Assembly (NCBI RefSeq): GCF_003113495.2
Contig: NZ_CP084508.1
Coordinates: 81,765 to 145,764 of the forward strand
Direction: 5' to 3'
Length of the DNA: 64,000 nt
DNA from: Edwardsiella tarda ATCC 15947 = NBRC 105688
GTDB taxonomy: Bacteria > Pseudomonadota > Gammaproteobacteria > Enterobacterales > Enterobacteriaceae
Position numbers and translations under genes: made by a program. Below the pieces are notes generated by a model. That model was not told the origin of the DNA and made no database searches. It saw only the letters and a list, made by a program, of their open reading frames with translations. Below are positions 13,842 through 22,712 of the stretch, in pieces (position 1 is the stretch's first letter; the number at the start of each line of letters is the position of its first letter).

Positions 13842-16800
13842 TCAGTCCCCGGCCAGGGTCTTGTCGCGTACCAGCTCACGCTCCATCTGCTGTAAGCGCT
13901 CCCGCTGTAAATTCTCGGCAACCCGCTCAACGGCGGACTGTTGGTGATCCGGTAAGGTCGGCAGCGTATCCGCCGGGTGCCGTTCCTGTTCGACGCCGCC
14001 TTTGACCACCTCATCGACAATCTGCCGCATTTTCTCTGGCGCCACATCATCGGGCGTGGGCTTCTCTTTTTGCCCCAGCATTTCCCGCGCCGTTTTCTCG
14101 GCCTGCTTCTCCAGGGCGACCCGCGCGGCCTCCTCCGACTGGCGCAAGGCCAGGATCTCGGGCGCTAACCTGGCTGCTTCCCCCGATATGCCTTGTCCGG
14201 TTTCCCCCGCATCAGCCCAAACGCGCCCGCCGGTCATCGCCCCCGGATTCCAGGGAACCCCTTCCCCCTGCAGGCGAACCACAATGCCGTCATCAGGAAA
14301 GCGGGCGGCCAGCTTTACCCCCTCCTCAATGCCTGCGGCCAGTCGGCTCTCGCCATTTCGACTGGCCTGTAACGCGACAAACCGTGCCGCTGTACTGCCA
14401 AAAAGACGCCCCTCTCTCGGCAATACCACCGCAGCCGGTTTATCCCCTTGCGATAAAGAACTCAGCCAGGCGCCCGCCGCCTTGCCGTTTTCATCAAATG
14501 CCGGAAACGCCACATGGGGCTGCGGGTATTTTCGCCCGGGTGCGACAAACCTGGCCAATGAGGTGCCCGCATCCAATCCGTCCTGTTTCAAGACTGCGCG
14601 CCCTGCCGCCCCCGCAGACAACGGTACGGCCTGCGCGAGCAGGCGTGCCGCGTTATCGGCAGTACGCTCGCCACGGGGTTGTAAAATCTCATGTGCTGTT
14701 GCCCCGCGATCGGCTTTCTGGATAGCCGTTACCCACGCCTCACGGTTATCGGTATAAACCTGTACATGCTGCTTGGCGCGCGACAGGGCCACGTAAGCCG
14801 AAGCGTGGTTGACCATCTGCCGACGCCCGCCCGCTGTCCCCTCAAGGGCAATGGCAAAGGATTCACTCGCCCCTTGGGCACCATGTGCCGTGATGGCATA
14901 GGCCAGATCAATATGGCGCTCTGCCTGATCGATAGCAGGATGAACAACCCGCGTCGCATTGCCATTGGTCAAGGTGACACTGTCACCCTCTATCGCACTG
15001 ATCGTCCAGGTACTGTTGGCCACAAAGCCTCGCTCACTATCACTTTTTGAAAACCGCATACGATCACCGACGCTGACCGTGATCGTATCAGACCGGTAGA
15101 GCGTGACCCCCTCCCGTACCGCTTCCTGGGGGGAGAGGACGCGCTGACGCCCTGTCTCATCCTGCAAGGTCACCAACTGATTTTTTTCATCCACCTCAAC
15201 AATACGGTGATAGGTATTGTCCAGGAGCGGGCGCGTATCCTGATGCGTTTTCCAGGTGCTAAGACGCCGCAACGCTCCCTCCGGGATGTTGGCGCTCACC
15301 AGGATAGGCAGCGTTCGCTCTCCGCCCGATAGCTCCCCGCTGGCCACCCGCGCATCATGGATCAAGGCATTCACTGCGCGCCGATCCTGGTTCAAATGCG
15401 TGATGATCAACGTATTGTCTCGTGCCTGGGGTGTCCGGCCGAGATAGTCCGCCACAATGGCATCATGGAGCGTCGCCGGAACGGTTGGGGACAACGTTGC
15501 CGATACCACGTCAACGCCATCCGGTGATGCGTCAGGCTCTTTCTTTATCTCCATGACAGAGCTGGGCGGAAACCAGGCCTGCGCCTGGCGGGGGACCTGC
15601 TGTGGGCTAACCCGCTCTACCGTCTCCAATGCGCCCGCCACATCACGAGCAATCAGGCTATAGACCGCCGGCCGCAACTCGGGCGTTTGCCGCACAATCT
15701 CTTTCATGATGGCCACATCCGCCGCACTGCGCGTCTGTTGCAAATGAAACGGCTGTCCAGGTGCAATAGCCTGCAGCTGATCCGTATCACCACTGGCCAC
15801 TGCGCGTCCGCCCCCAGCGGCAATCAAGGCATAAGCGCTGGCCATATCGCTGTTACCCAGCATCGAGCTTTCATCGATCAAAAACAGCGTATTGGAAAAA
15901 TCCGCCACTTCACCTTGCTGTTGGGCCTGACGGGTATCAAACAGGAAGGAAGCCAGGGTTTGTGACTCAACGCCCGCCGCCAGCATCTCGCCCACCGCCC
16001 GATGCGTCGGCCCCAACCCCACCACCCGGGGGCGCGCCGTCTCCGGCAGAGTGGCGATGGCCGACATCACGGCGCGGAACTGGGTCGTTTTCCCGACGCC
16101 GGCATACCCTTGTACCACGGTAAAACGATCGGGTGTCTCCAGGATCATGCGGGTCGCCGCCTGTTGCCCCGCCGTCAGCCCCGCCAGATGTGACTCAGGG
16201 ACGTTAGCCATCAGCGGCGTCACCGCCGCTTTTCCCTCTGCAATATGGCGGAGAATACTTTTTTCCGCCTCAAACGTGGCGCGTGATACCAGCAAATCGT
16301 TCCCATGACCCGGCGCTGAATCCACCGATATCAAGGCCCCCTCCCGAATTTGCGTCTGGATAGTGTCCGCTAAAACGGAGAGAGGCACCTGCCCGCCCGC
16401 CACCTCCTGAGCCTGGGCCAATAGCGATACGCGAGAAAAGGCGAGTGATCCTCCTTCCCGCTCCAACACCGGAACCGCCAGATGGAGAGCCTGCTGTACC
16501 GGCGTATGCAGGGCTACCCGCTGACGGGTTAGGGCTTCCTCTAAACCTGCCTGGCCCGCGACCTGCTTGAGATGGGTTGTCACCGTAGAAAAAGCCGGGT
16601 GCCGCCCCAGGCGGGCAGCCACCTTATCTTCAGCCTGCGCGCTGTACAGGCGAATGCGGCTACCACTGCGCGCCAGGCGGTTCAGGGTGCCCTGATTCAA
16701 ATCATTGTGTGCCACTGCCGCCAATACCTGCGCCTTATCATTCACCGAGCGGCCCAGGCCCTCCACATAGCCGTATGCCACCTTGATAGCGGTAAAGGGG

Positions 16801-19079
16801 GTCTTCCCCACCGCCAGGCGCTGCATCTGCCCCTGACGTTCGACCTGTATTCCCGCCTCATCAGCCTGCTGTACCTGCAGACTGTCCCCCGCCCGCCAGG
16901 TCAGTCCCTCCATTTTCCCCAGCACGCGCAGTTGCTCCCCCGAACTGACCGCCAGCGTCTGCGGCTGATACAGTGACCAACGGCTGTCCAGGGATGAAAG
17001 ACGCAGCGTCTGCATCTCCCCCTGTTCATCCCGTAAGGTCAGGGTATGGCTGCGCGCGGTGACACGATCGATGACATAACGGGTCGCCGTTTTGCTCTCG
17101 GCATCCCAACGCTCCATCACCATTCCCGCGCGATAGGTGTCACGGGAAAGCCGGTTTTTGCTGTCCAGCCAGACCGGCTCAAGCGCCATCAATGTCGTGT
17201 CATTCTGGCCCAATGCACCCTGCGTTTTCATGGCACTGCGGATCGCCCGGGTAAGGTGTTGTTGATCGGTCGGCCCACTGACCTGTGCCACCACCGGATC
17301 ACCCGCTTGCCGTGCCGCCACGTAATCGTCGGCTAAACGAGCAAAGCGGGACGGTTTGTCAGGCTCACTCAGGATCTGCGTTTCCACGGGCGCCGTTTGC
17401 GCATAGTGCAGGGTATCAATACCGCTCTCGCGCAGTACACTCAAGGCATTGCCGGTCGCTTGCCGCTGGGCGGTATCGAGGATCAACAGTTGAACATTGT
17501 TGCGCAGCGCCCCATCCAGCAACGTGACGGTCTCTTTTAAGGTCAGCTTTTCCCCTTCCGTCACAATCAGGGTACTGTTTGGGGTAAATGCCATGCCGTC
17601 GTTGAGCACACGTTGCGGGAATATCGCCGCCTGGCCCAGCTCCGCATCCTGTTGTAAAAAACGCTGTGATTTGGCGTCGGATACCAGGATTTGCACCTCG
17701 CGTCCCAACGCCTGGGTCGCCTGCACCAACTCAGACACTCGCTGGCGCTGCACGCCGGCACCACCGGGACTGGCTAACATGGCGAGCGGAGGACGCTCGG
17801 TCATCACCTGTTGCGCCAGCGGACTGTAATCATGCCGGGAGGCCGATGACGCCATTGCGCCCACCGTAACGTGCCCTTGCTCCCCCAGGCTCTGGCCCAG
17901 CGTTCGCACGGAGAGCTCATCCAGCACATGAATATCGGAGGTGAATACCCCTTTTTCACGATCTAACGGAATGAGTTGCTGTTGCTCGATGGCGTGATCA
18001 ATACCGGCACGCGCCCGGGCAATCACCCCGTCGTTGGCGGGCAGGAGACTGACCGTGGCGGCCAGCATGTCCGAATAGGTAAACTGCACCTTACGCTCAC
18101 TGAGTTGGGATATCGCCTGGCGCACCGTTTTAGCCATATCAACAGCCGCAGGATCAGCGGGCGCAGGGACTTGCCCTTGCGTCACCCGTTGTGCTGCGGC
18201 CTCCCGATACCCCTGGATATCAAATCCGGTCGATTTGAGGGTCGCCATCCATTCCGCCATCTTCTCGGTCGGATCGATAGCCGTCTTCGCTTTACGGGTA
18301 TCGAGTGCGGCCACATCGCGGGATTTCAACGAGGCGTCCGCCCCGACCGCCTCCTGGATGGCCTGACTACGATGGGAGAAGGCTTCCACCGGCACATTTT
18401 TCATCTCCCACAGGCCATGTTTGCCGACCACCTCAACCTGATAGCCCATCGCCTCGACCTCGCTGCGCAAGGCCTGGTTATAGATCTTGCCAATCGCAAT
18501 CCGATTCGCCAGGATATTTTCAGAAAAACCAGTTTTCCCCACCGTATCACTGCTTAACGCCTGCCACTTATCACCATTTCGAGTCGCATTGAGCACCACA
18601 CTATGCGTATGCAGCTGTGGGTCCTGATCGCGCGAGGTGTCATGATTAAAGCGGGCAATGATAAGATTACCGGTGAGAACCGTCTCTGAGACGCCATCCC
18701 GCATTGAGCGCGTGGAAGCTAGGGCCTCCGCCTGCCTCAGGGCCACATCCACCGCCCGGTTATGGGCATCAATCAGGCGCCGATCGCCGCCCAGCATGGC
18801 CATCATCGAGACGCTTTTCGGCGCCGAGAAGGTCAGGTCATAACCGGGGCGATGTTTATTCACACCGTTCTCCAGGCGCGAGAGATCAGCACCATCGGGC
18901 AGCCGTCCGTGCAATAACTGGGTAAAAACCGCCTTATCGACAGCGCCTGATAGCCCCAGCTGTTTGGCCCCCTCGCCATACCAGTGGTCATCCATGCTGC
19001 CCAGCACGTAATAGTTATCTTTGTCGGTGTAATATCCGCTGGCATTGCTGGCTGATTTTACCTGGCTGAAGCTCATCAT
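13842..19079 (-). CDS. traI: TraI conjugative relaxase/helicase (MOBF)
   Basis: The 1745-residue protein is close to the F TraI length. The N-terminal relaxase shows the tyrosine cluster YYTDKDNYY (starting at Y17), the HRPGYDLTFSAPKSVS block and the metal-binding histidines in DPQLHTHS. The vestigial helicase-like domain follows, then the active helicase with Walker A GYAGVGKTTQF at about residue 990 and LIDESSML as motif II, and then a C-terminal coupling region. TraI nicks oriT, stays covalently bound to the T-strand and unwinds it. The helicase and relaxase are intact, so transfer processing should work. In F it follows traD directly; here vapBC lies between them on the other strand. Confidence 0.97.
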   Translation of the reverse strand: MMSFSQVKSASNASGYYTDKDNYYVLGSMDDHWYGEGAKQLGLSGAVDKAVFTQLLHGRLPDGADLSRLENGVNKHRPGYDLTFSAPKSVSMMAMLGGDRRLIDAHNRAVDVALRQAEALASTRSMRDGVSETVLTGNLIIARFNHDTSRDQDPQLHTHSVVLNATRNGDKWQALSSDTVGKTGFSENILANRIAIGKIYNQALRSEVEAMGYQVEVVGKHGLWEMKNVPVEAFSHRSQAIQEAVGADASLKSRDVAALDTRKAKTAIDPTEKMAEWMATLKSTGFDIQGYREAAAQRVTQGQVPAPADPAAVDMAKTVRQAISQLSERKVQFTYSDMLAATVSLLPANDGVIARARAGIDHAIEQQQLIPLDREKGVFTSDIHVLDELSVRTLGQSLGEQGHVTVGAMASSASRHDYSPLAQQVMTERPPLAMLASPGGAGVQRQRVSELVQATQALGREVQILVSDAKSQRFLQQDAELGQAAIFPQRVLNDGMAFTPNSTLIVTEGEKLTLKETVTLLDGALRNNVQLLILDTAQRQATGNALSVLRESGIDTLHYAQTAPVETQILSEPDKPSRFARLADDYVAARQAGDPVVAQVSGPTDQQHLTRAIRSAMKTQGALGQNDTTLMALEPVWLDSKNRLSRDTYRAGMVMERWDAESKTATRYVIDRVTARSHTLTLRDEQGEMQTLRLSSLDSRWSLYQPQTLAVSSGEQLRVLGKMEGLTWRAGDSLQVQQADEAGIQVERQGQMQRLAVGKTPFTAIKVAYGYVEGLGRSVNDKAQVLAAVAHNDLNQGTLNRLARSGSRIRLYSAQAEDKVAARLGRHPAFSTVTTHLKQVAGQAGLEEALTRQRVALHTPVQQALHLAVPVLEREGGSLAFSRVSLLAQAQEVAGGQVPLSVLADTIQTQIREGALISVDSAPGHGNDLLVSRATFEAEKSILRHIAEGKAAVTPLMANVPESHLAGLTAGQQAATRMILETPDRFTVVQGYAGVGKTTQFRAVMSAIATLPETARPRVVGLGPTHRAVGEMLAAGVESQTLASFLFDTRQAQQQGEVADFSNTLFLIDESSMLGNSDMASAYALIAAGGGRAVASGDTDQLQAIAPGQPFHLQQTRSAADVAIMKEIVRQTPELRPAVYSLIARDVAGALETVERVSPQQVPRQAQAWFPPSSVMEIKKEPDASPDGVDVVSATLSPTVPATLHDAIVADYLGRTPQARDNTLIITHLNQDRRAVNALIHDARVASGELSGGERTLPILVSANIPEGALRRLSTWKTHQDTRPLLDNTYHRIVEVDEKNQLVTLQDETGRQRVLSPQEAVREGVTLYRSDTITVSVGDRMRFSKSDSERGFVANSTWTISAIEGDSVTLTNGNATRVVHPAIDQAERHIDLAYAITAHGAQGASESFAIALEGTAGGRRQMVNHASAYVALSRAKQHVQVYTDNREAWVTAIQKADRGATAHEILQPRGERTADNAARLLAQAVPLSAGAAGRAVLKQDGLDAGTSLARFVAPGRKYPQPHVAFPAFDENGKAAGAWLSSLSQGDKPAAVVLPREGRLFGSTAARFVALQASRNGESRLAAGIEEGVKLAARFPDDGIVVRLQGEGVPWNPGAMTGGRVWADAGETGQGISGEAARLAPEILALRQSEEAARVALEKQAEKTAREMLGQKEKPTPDDVAPEKMRQIVDEVVKGGVEQERHPADTLPTLPDHQQSAVERVAENLQRERLQQMERELVRDKTLAGD

Positions 19080-19128
19080 GATGGCAGCCCCCTCTCAAGG
19101 CGAGCAATCCTCCACCACGTATATCCCT

Positions 19129-19178
19129 TTGACATATCCAAAGAGATGCACCATAGTGGATATACATGAGGTATATCC
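19129..19178 (+). promoter_or_regulatory. vapBC promoter and palindromic operator
   Basis: TTGACA at 19129 is followed after 17 bp by a weak CATAGT -10. Just after it GGATATAC and GTATATCC form an inverted repeat (19158-19165 and 19171-19178), and a further GTATATCC lies at 19120. Such palindromes are where VapB/VapC complexes autorepress. Confidence 0.5.
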
Positions 19179-19193
19179 ATATGGAGGTGCACG

Positions 19194-19421
19194 ATGGAGA
19201 CAACCGTTTTTCTCAGTAACCGCAGCCAGGCAGTCAGATTGCCAAAGGCCGTTGCCTTGCCCGGTGATGTCAAGCGGGTTGATGTGGTTGCCGTAGGACG
19301 AGCCCGCATCATTACGCCTGCAGGAGAGTCCTGGGATAGCTGGTTTGAGGGTGAAGGCGTCAGTGCGGATTTTATGGCTAGCAGAGAGCAGCCCCAGGGA
19401 CAGGAGCGTGAAGAGTTCTGA
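19194..19421 (+). CDS. vapB: VapB-type antitoxin
   Basis: The 75-residue protein METTVFLSNRSQAVRLPKAV has the AbrB/SpoVT-type N-terminus of VapB/MvpT antitoxins and an acidic C-terminal tail that should bind the toxin. GGAGGTG is the SD. The stop overlaps the start of vapC (TGATG), so the two are translationally coupled. It is read against the transfer operon. Confidence 0.9.
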   Translation: METTVFLSNRSQAVRLPKAVALPGDVKRVDVVAVGRARIITPAGESWDSWFEGEGVSADFMASREQPQGQEREEF

Positions 19422-19819
19422 TGCTGAAATACATGCTGGATACCAACATTTGCATCTTCACACTGAAAAACAGACCTGCTCAGGTTCGAGAGAAGTTTAA
19501 CTTGCACCATAATCAAATGTGCATCAGCTCGATTACCCTGATGGAACTGATCTATGGTGCGGAGAAAAGCCAATCCCCTGAGCGTAATCTGGCGGTTATT
19601 GACGGATTTATTGCTCGTTTGACTGTATTGAACTACGACGCACCGGCAGCAGCACACTCCGGCCAGCTGCGCGCAGAGCAAGCTAGATTGGGTCAACCGA
19701 TTGGCCCTTACGATCAGATGATCGCCGGACACGCTCGCAGCCAGGGATTGATTCTTGTCACCAATAATACCCGCGAATTTATGCGCGTCTCTGGGCTGAG
19801 AGTTGAAGATTGGGTATAG
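19421..19819 (+). CDS. vapC: VapC toxin, PIN-domain ribonuclease
   Basis: The 132-residue PIN protein has MLDTNICIF with D7, ITLMELIYGAEKS with E42, GPYDQMIAG with D98 and LVTNNTREF near residue 115, the complete acidic metal site. VapC of this plasmid clade (MvpA) cuts initiator tRNA. With vapB it forms a plasmid-addiction module. The pair is inserted between traD and traI, convergent with traD. Confidence 0.92.
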   Translation: MLKYMLDTNICIFTLKNRPAQVREKFNLHHNQMCISSITLMELIYGAEKSQSPERNLAVIDGFIARLTVLNYDAPAAAHSGQLRAEQARLGQPIGPYDQMIAGHARSQGLILVTNNTREFMRVSGLRVEDWV

Positions 19820-19896
19820 CCTGTCACTCGGCATAGTCAGTACTCGGGCAGTATTCCCAGTCATACCGGTTACATTGCGTTGGTGGATATTCATCA

Positions 19897-22107
19897 TCAA
19901 AAACCATCCCCCAACTCTTCATCACTCACGACATGGCTGTGGTTAACGTTGACTTCCTCTTGGCGCTGTTTATCGCGTAATGTATGAGAGCCGGCTTGCC
20001 ACGCAGCATAGGCGTCGGGATCAACAACCTCACCCTGCACATCAATACCGGGGGGTAACACGTCCTCTTGATCTTGTTGTTCTGGCTGAGCGGATACCTG
20101 CAATTCCTGTAAATCACGCTCAACCCCACCGCCCATCGCGGCTACGGCATCCGTTCCCCCTTGCACAGCGGCAACCACAGCGGCTGCCGCTGTAGTCGCT
20201 GCCATCTTACGGGATACCGTATTGACGGGTTGGCTATCAACAGGCGTGACCGCAGGCTGAGAGGGCTGTACCCCAGCGGCCGCCTGGCTATCGCTTTCAA
20301 ATAAGCCATCGATACTGCGACCCTCTTCTTCTCGTGCCGCCAATACCGCACTCAGGCGCGCCTCGGCATCGGTATCGATCACCCGGGGAATGAACTCCTG
20401 AGCAATACGGGGGCGCGGCTGGTACTTCAACGCCAATTTAATAGCAGGATACGGCCCAGGCAGGGTGACAAAGCAGGTCAAGTCCGGCAGCGTCTGAATA
20501 TCGCTATAACTGACCAGTGTGACGCGCTCCATATCCTTACCAACGGATACCCCATCACGTACCGGATCAGCACCGTAGGAGTATTGCTCACTGGCTTTTT
20601 GGATCTCTTTCTCACCGATTTCCCCCGCCGCAAACTCGGCAATCTGTTTGCTGGGTGAGCGGAAAAAGGCCCGGGTGTTAAGCACATCAAACAGCGTGGC
20701 CGCCCCTTTGACGCCATAGATATCTTCCAGCTGGGCATAGGATTGGAATCCCAGGACATAGCAGCCCCCAAATTTGCGCGCTTCCGGCAGAATTTCGACC
20801 AAATCAGGCAACTTATACAGCGTCGGCAGCTCATCGGCAAAAATCCACACCCGGCGCTGGCGGTTCTCGCCCATCGCCAACAACCCCCGGATTGCGATGG
20901 ATAACCACATGGAGATCACCGGTTTCAGGGAGGCGTGGGTGTCTGCGTTAGAGGAAATGAACAACCAGCCATTCTGGCCATCCTCCCTGACACTGCGCAT
21001 CCAGTCGCGGATCGTGAAGGACTCGCCATTGCACTCGATACCCTGCAGGTAACGAATAGCTTTCACATAGTTGGTCAGTACGGCACGAATGGAGATAGCG
21101 GTCTTTTCAATTTTTTCTTCTACCAGGTTCGCCGCCGGCGAGGACTGCAAGTAGGCACGGAGCTTGTCGATCTTAATGGACAGTAAGGTATCAACCAGCT
21201 TGGCGTAACTACGATCATCGTCCTTACGCATCCGGTAAGCGGCCTCAGCAAAGATGGTTCGCCCCGACCCTTGCCAGAAGGGATCTTCACTGCTGCCCAT
21301 TGGGATCAACGTGTTGGCCACGTTATCGAAATCAGGCTGGGTTAAACATTCGCGCCACAAGTCCCAATTAGCGCAACGCACATCAAGGGGATTGAGAATT
21401 TTATCTTTGGCGGGGTCGTAGTAGCTTTTGACAAATTCACAGGAGCGGTCGTAGACGATAACCATATCGCCCCGCTGGCGGGCATGGTTCATCAGGCGGC
21501 GAATGAACTCCGATTTACCGGAGCCGACCGTACCATGTAAGCAAAAATTCTGGATCTCACTGTCCTTAATCAACGGCAATTTTTCGATTCGGATATCGGA
21601 TTGGCGACCATCTCGCTTTAGCATCGCCGCAACCTCTTTCGGATTATCGGTTAACTGGCGCCCGCCGGTGACTTCATCCTCACTCTGCTTCTTCCCCTGG
21701 TGGCCTAAAATCCAGGAGGCAACAAAGAAGGTAATAAGACAGGTAATACCGCCAATAATGGCCGCCAGAACAAAGCTGCTCCATAACTGCTCGCCACACC
21801 AGATGGTGTATTTATCCTGTAAGATTTGCTCAGCGTTATAGGCGAGCTTCCGGCCATAATATTCAATATGGTAAACCGGCTGCGACCGAAGCAAAGAGCG
21901 CATCGGGGCCAGAGTCTGGCACCACCAATACACGCAACCATTAACAAAGGTCTGCCAGGATAAGCGGGCCATCAACGTTAACGCAGCGATAACCCAAAAA
22001 AGCAGAAAAAGGCAATAAAAAATAATATTGGCAATTTGGCCAAACATGCGAAAACGCATAGAGGCGATCTGACCGCCCTGGGTCATATCTTTGGCATTAA
22101 AACTCAT
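19897..22107 (-). CDS. traD: TraD type IV coupling protein
   Basis: The 736-residue protein has two membrane segments (about residues 25-50 and 115-135) and a VirD4-type ATPase with Walker A GTVGSGKS at ~191-198. [18 protein letters not shown] is the Walker B region, and the C-terminus (ending ELGDGF) serves in F as the TraM contact. It recruits the TraM/TraI-bound oriT and pumps the T-strand. The C-terminal ~130 residues are low-complexity and alanine/valine-rich. Confidence 0.96.
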   Translation of the reverse strand: MSFNAKDMTQGGQIASMRFRMFGQIANIIFYCLFLLFWVIAALTLMARLSWQTFVNGCVYWWCQTLAPMRSLLRSQPVYHIEYYGRKLAYNAEQILQDKYTIWCGEQLWSSFVLAAIIGGITCLITFFVASWILGHQGKKQSEDEVTGGRQLTDNPKEVAAMLKRDGRQSDIRIEKLPLIKDSEIQNFCLHGTVGSGKSEFIRRLMNHARQRGDMVIVYDRSCEFVKSYYDPAKDKILNPLDVRCANWDLWRECLTQPDFDNVANTLIPMGSSEDPFWQGSGRTIFAEAAYRMRKDDDRSYAKLVDTLLSIKIDKLRAYLQSSPAANLVEEKIEKTAISIRAVLTNYVKAIRYLQGIECNGESFTIRDWMRSVREDGQNGWLFISSNADTHASLKPVISMWLSIAIRGLLAMGENRQRRVWIFADELPTLYKLPDLVEILPEARKFGGCYVLGFQSYAQLEDIYGVKGAATLFDVLNTRAFFRSPSKQIAEFAAGEIGEKEIQKASEQYSYGADPVRDGVSVGKDMERVTLVSYSDIQTLPDLTCFVTLPGPYPAIKLALKYQPRPRIAQEFIPRVIDTDAEARLSAVLAAREEEGRSIDGLFESDSQAAAGVQPSQPAVTPVDSQPVNTVSRKMAATTAAAAVVAAVQGGTDAVAAMGGGVERDLQELQVSAQPEQQDQEDVLPPGIDVQGEVVDPDAYAAWQAGSHTLRDKQRQEEVNVNHSHVVSDEELGDGF

Positions 22108-22193
22108 AATATTATCTCTTAATCAGCAAGAGCGAAAAGGTCAAGCGTAGAGGAAGTATGCCGCCAGAGAATTACTGACGGCACAGATGCAAA

Positions 22194-22712
22194 TCAGGCG
22201 TTTTTCGAATCTTTAAAAGCACTAATAACGTTGGAGAAAGCGGCTAATTGATAACGACTAAAATCAATCATCATTACTGATATAAACAAAATTGTAAACA
22301 CTATCAAAAACACAAACCAAGAAAAATTAAAAACACCACAAACAATAGCCATAAAAAACAGCAAAATCAATGCTGAAACAGCATAATATTTAACCTTGGA
22401 ACCAACAAAATTATATATCAGTGACTTTTTCCTGAACTCATATGGAACCGACAAAAACAACCCTCGCGCATTCGATGAGCTCATCAATATCATGAAGCCA
22501 ATAATTCCTCCACCACCGACATACATAAGCAATACCATTTGTGATGCATAATCTGATATTGCATATGAAACAATCCCACACAATATCAACCAAGCTACAA
22601 ACAGCAACCCAGGCCACATACATTCCCACATTGTTGGTATTTCCATTTTTCCATTGGAAAGAATAACCTTTAACTCCTCTGTTTCATTTTTTATTTTTTC
22701 ATGTGTAATCAT
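22194..22712 (-). CDS. traS: TraS-like entry-exclusion inner-membrane protein
   Basis: The 172-residue protein has four hydrophobic segments. Its N-terminus (MITHEKIKNETEELKVILSN) and a C-terminal FSRYQLAAFSNVI resemble F TraS as I remember it. It overlaps the traG stop by ATGA and precedes traD, the traS position in F. TraS in the recipient blocks redundant transfer by recognising donor TraG, so sequence divergence here would define an exclusion group. The locus is AT-rich, as traS usually is. Confidence 0.7.
   Translation of the reverse strand: MITHEKIKNETEELKVILSNGKMEIPTMWECMWPGLLFVAWLILCGIVSYAISDYASQMVLLMYVGGGGIIGFMILMSSSNARGLFLSVPYEFRKKSLIYNFVGSKVKYYAVSALILLFFMAIVCGVFNFSWFVFLIVFTILFISVMMIDFSRYQLAAFSNVISAFKDSKNA

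Noticed and set aside
13760..14050. N-terminal extension of TraX upstream of 13759
   Set aside because: The extension overlaps the 3' end of traI, has no family similarity, and a good SD precedes 13759.
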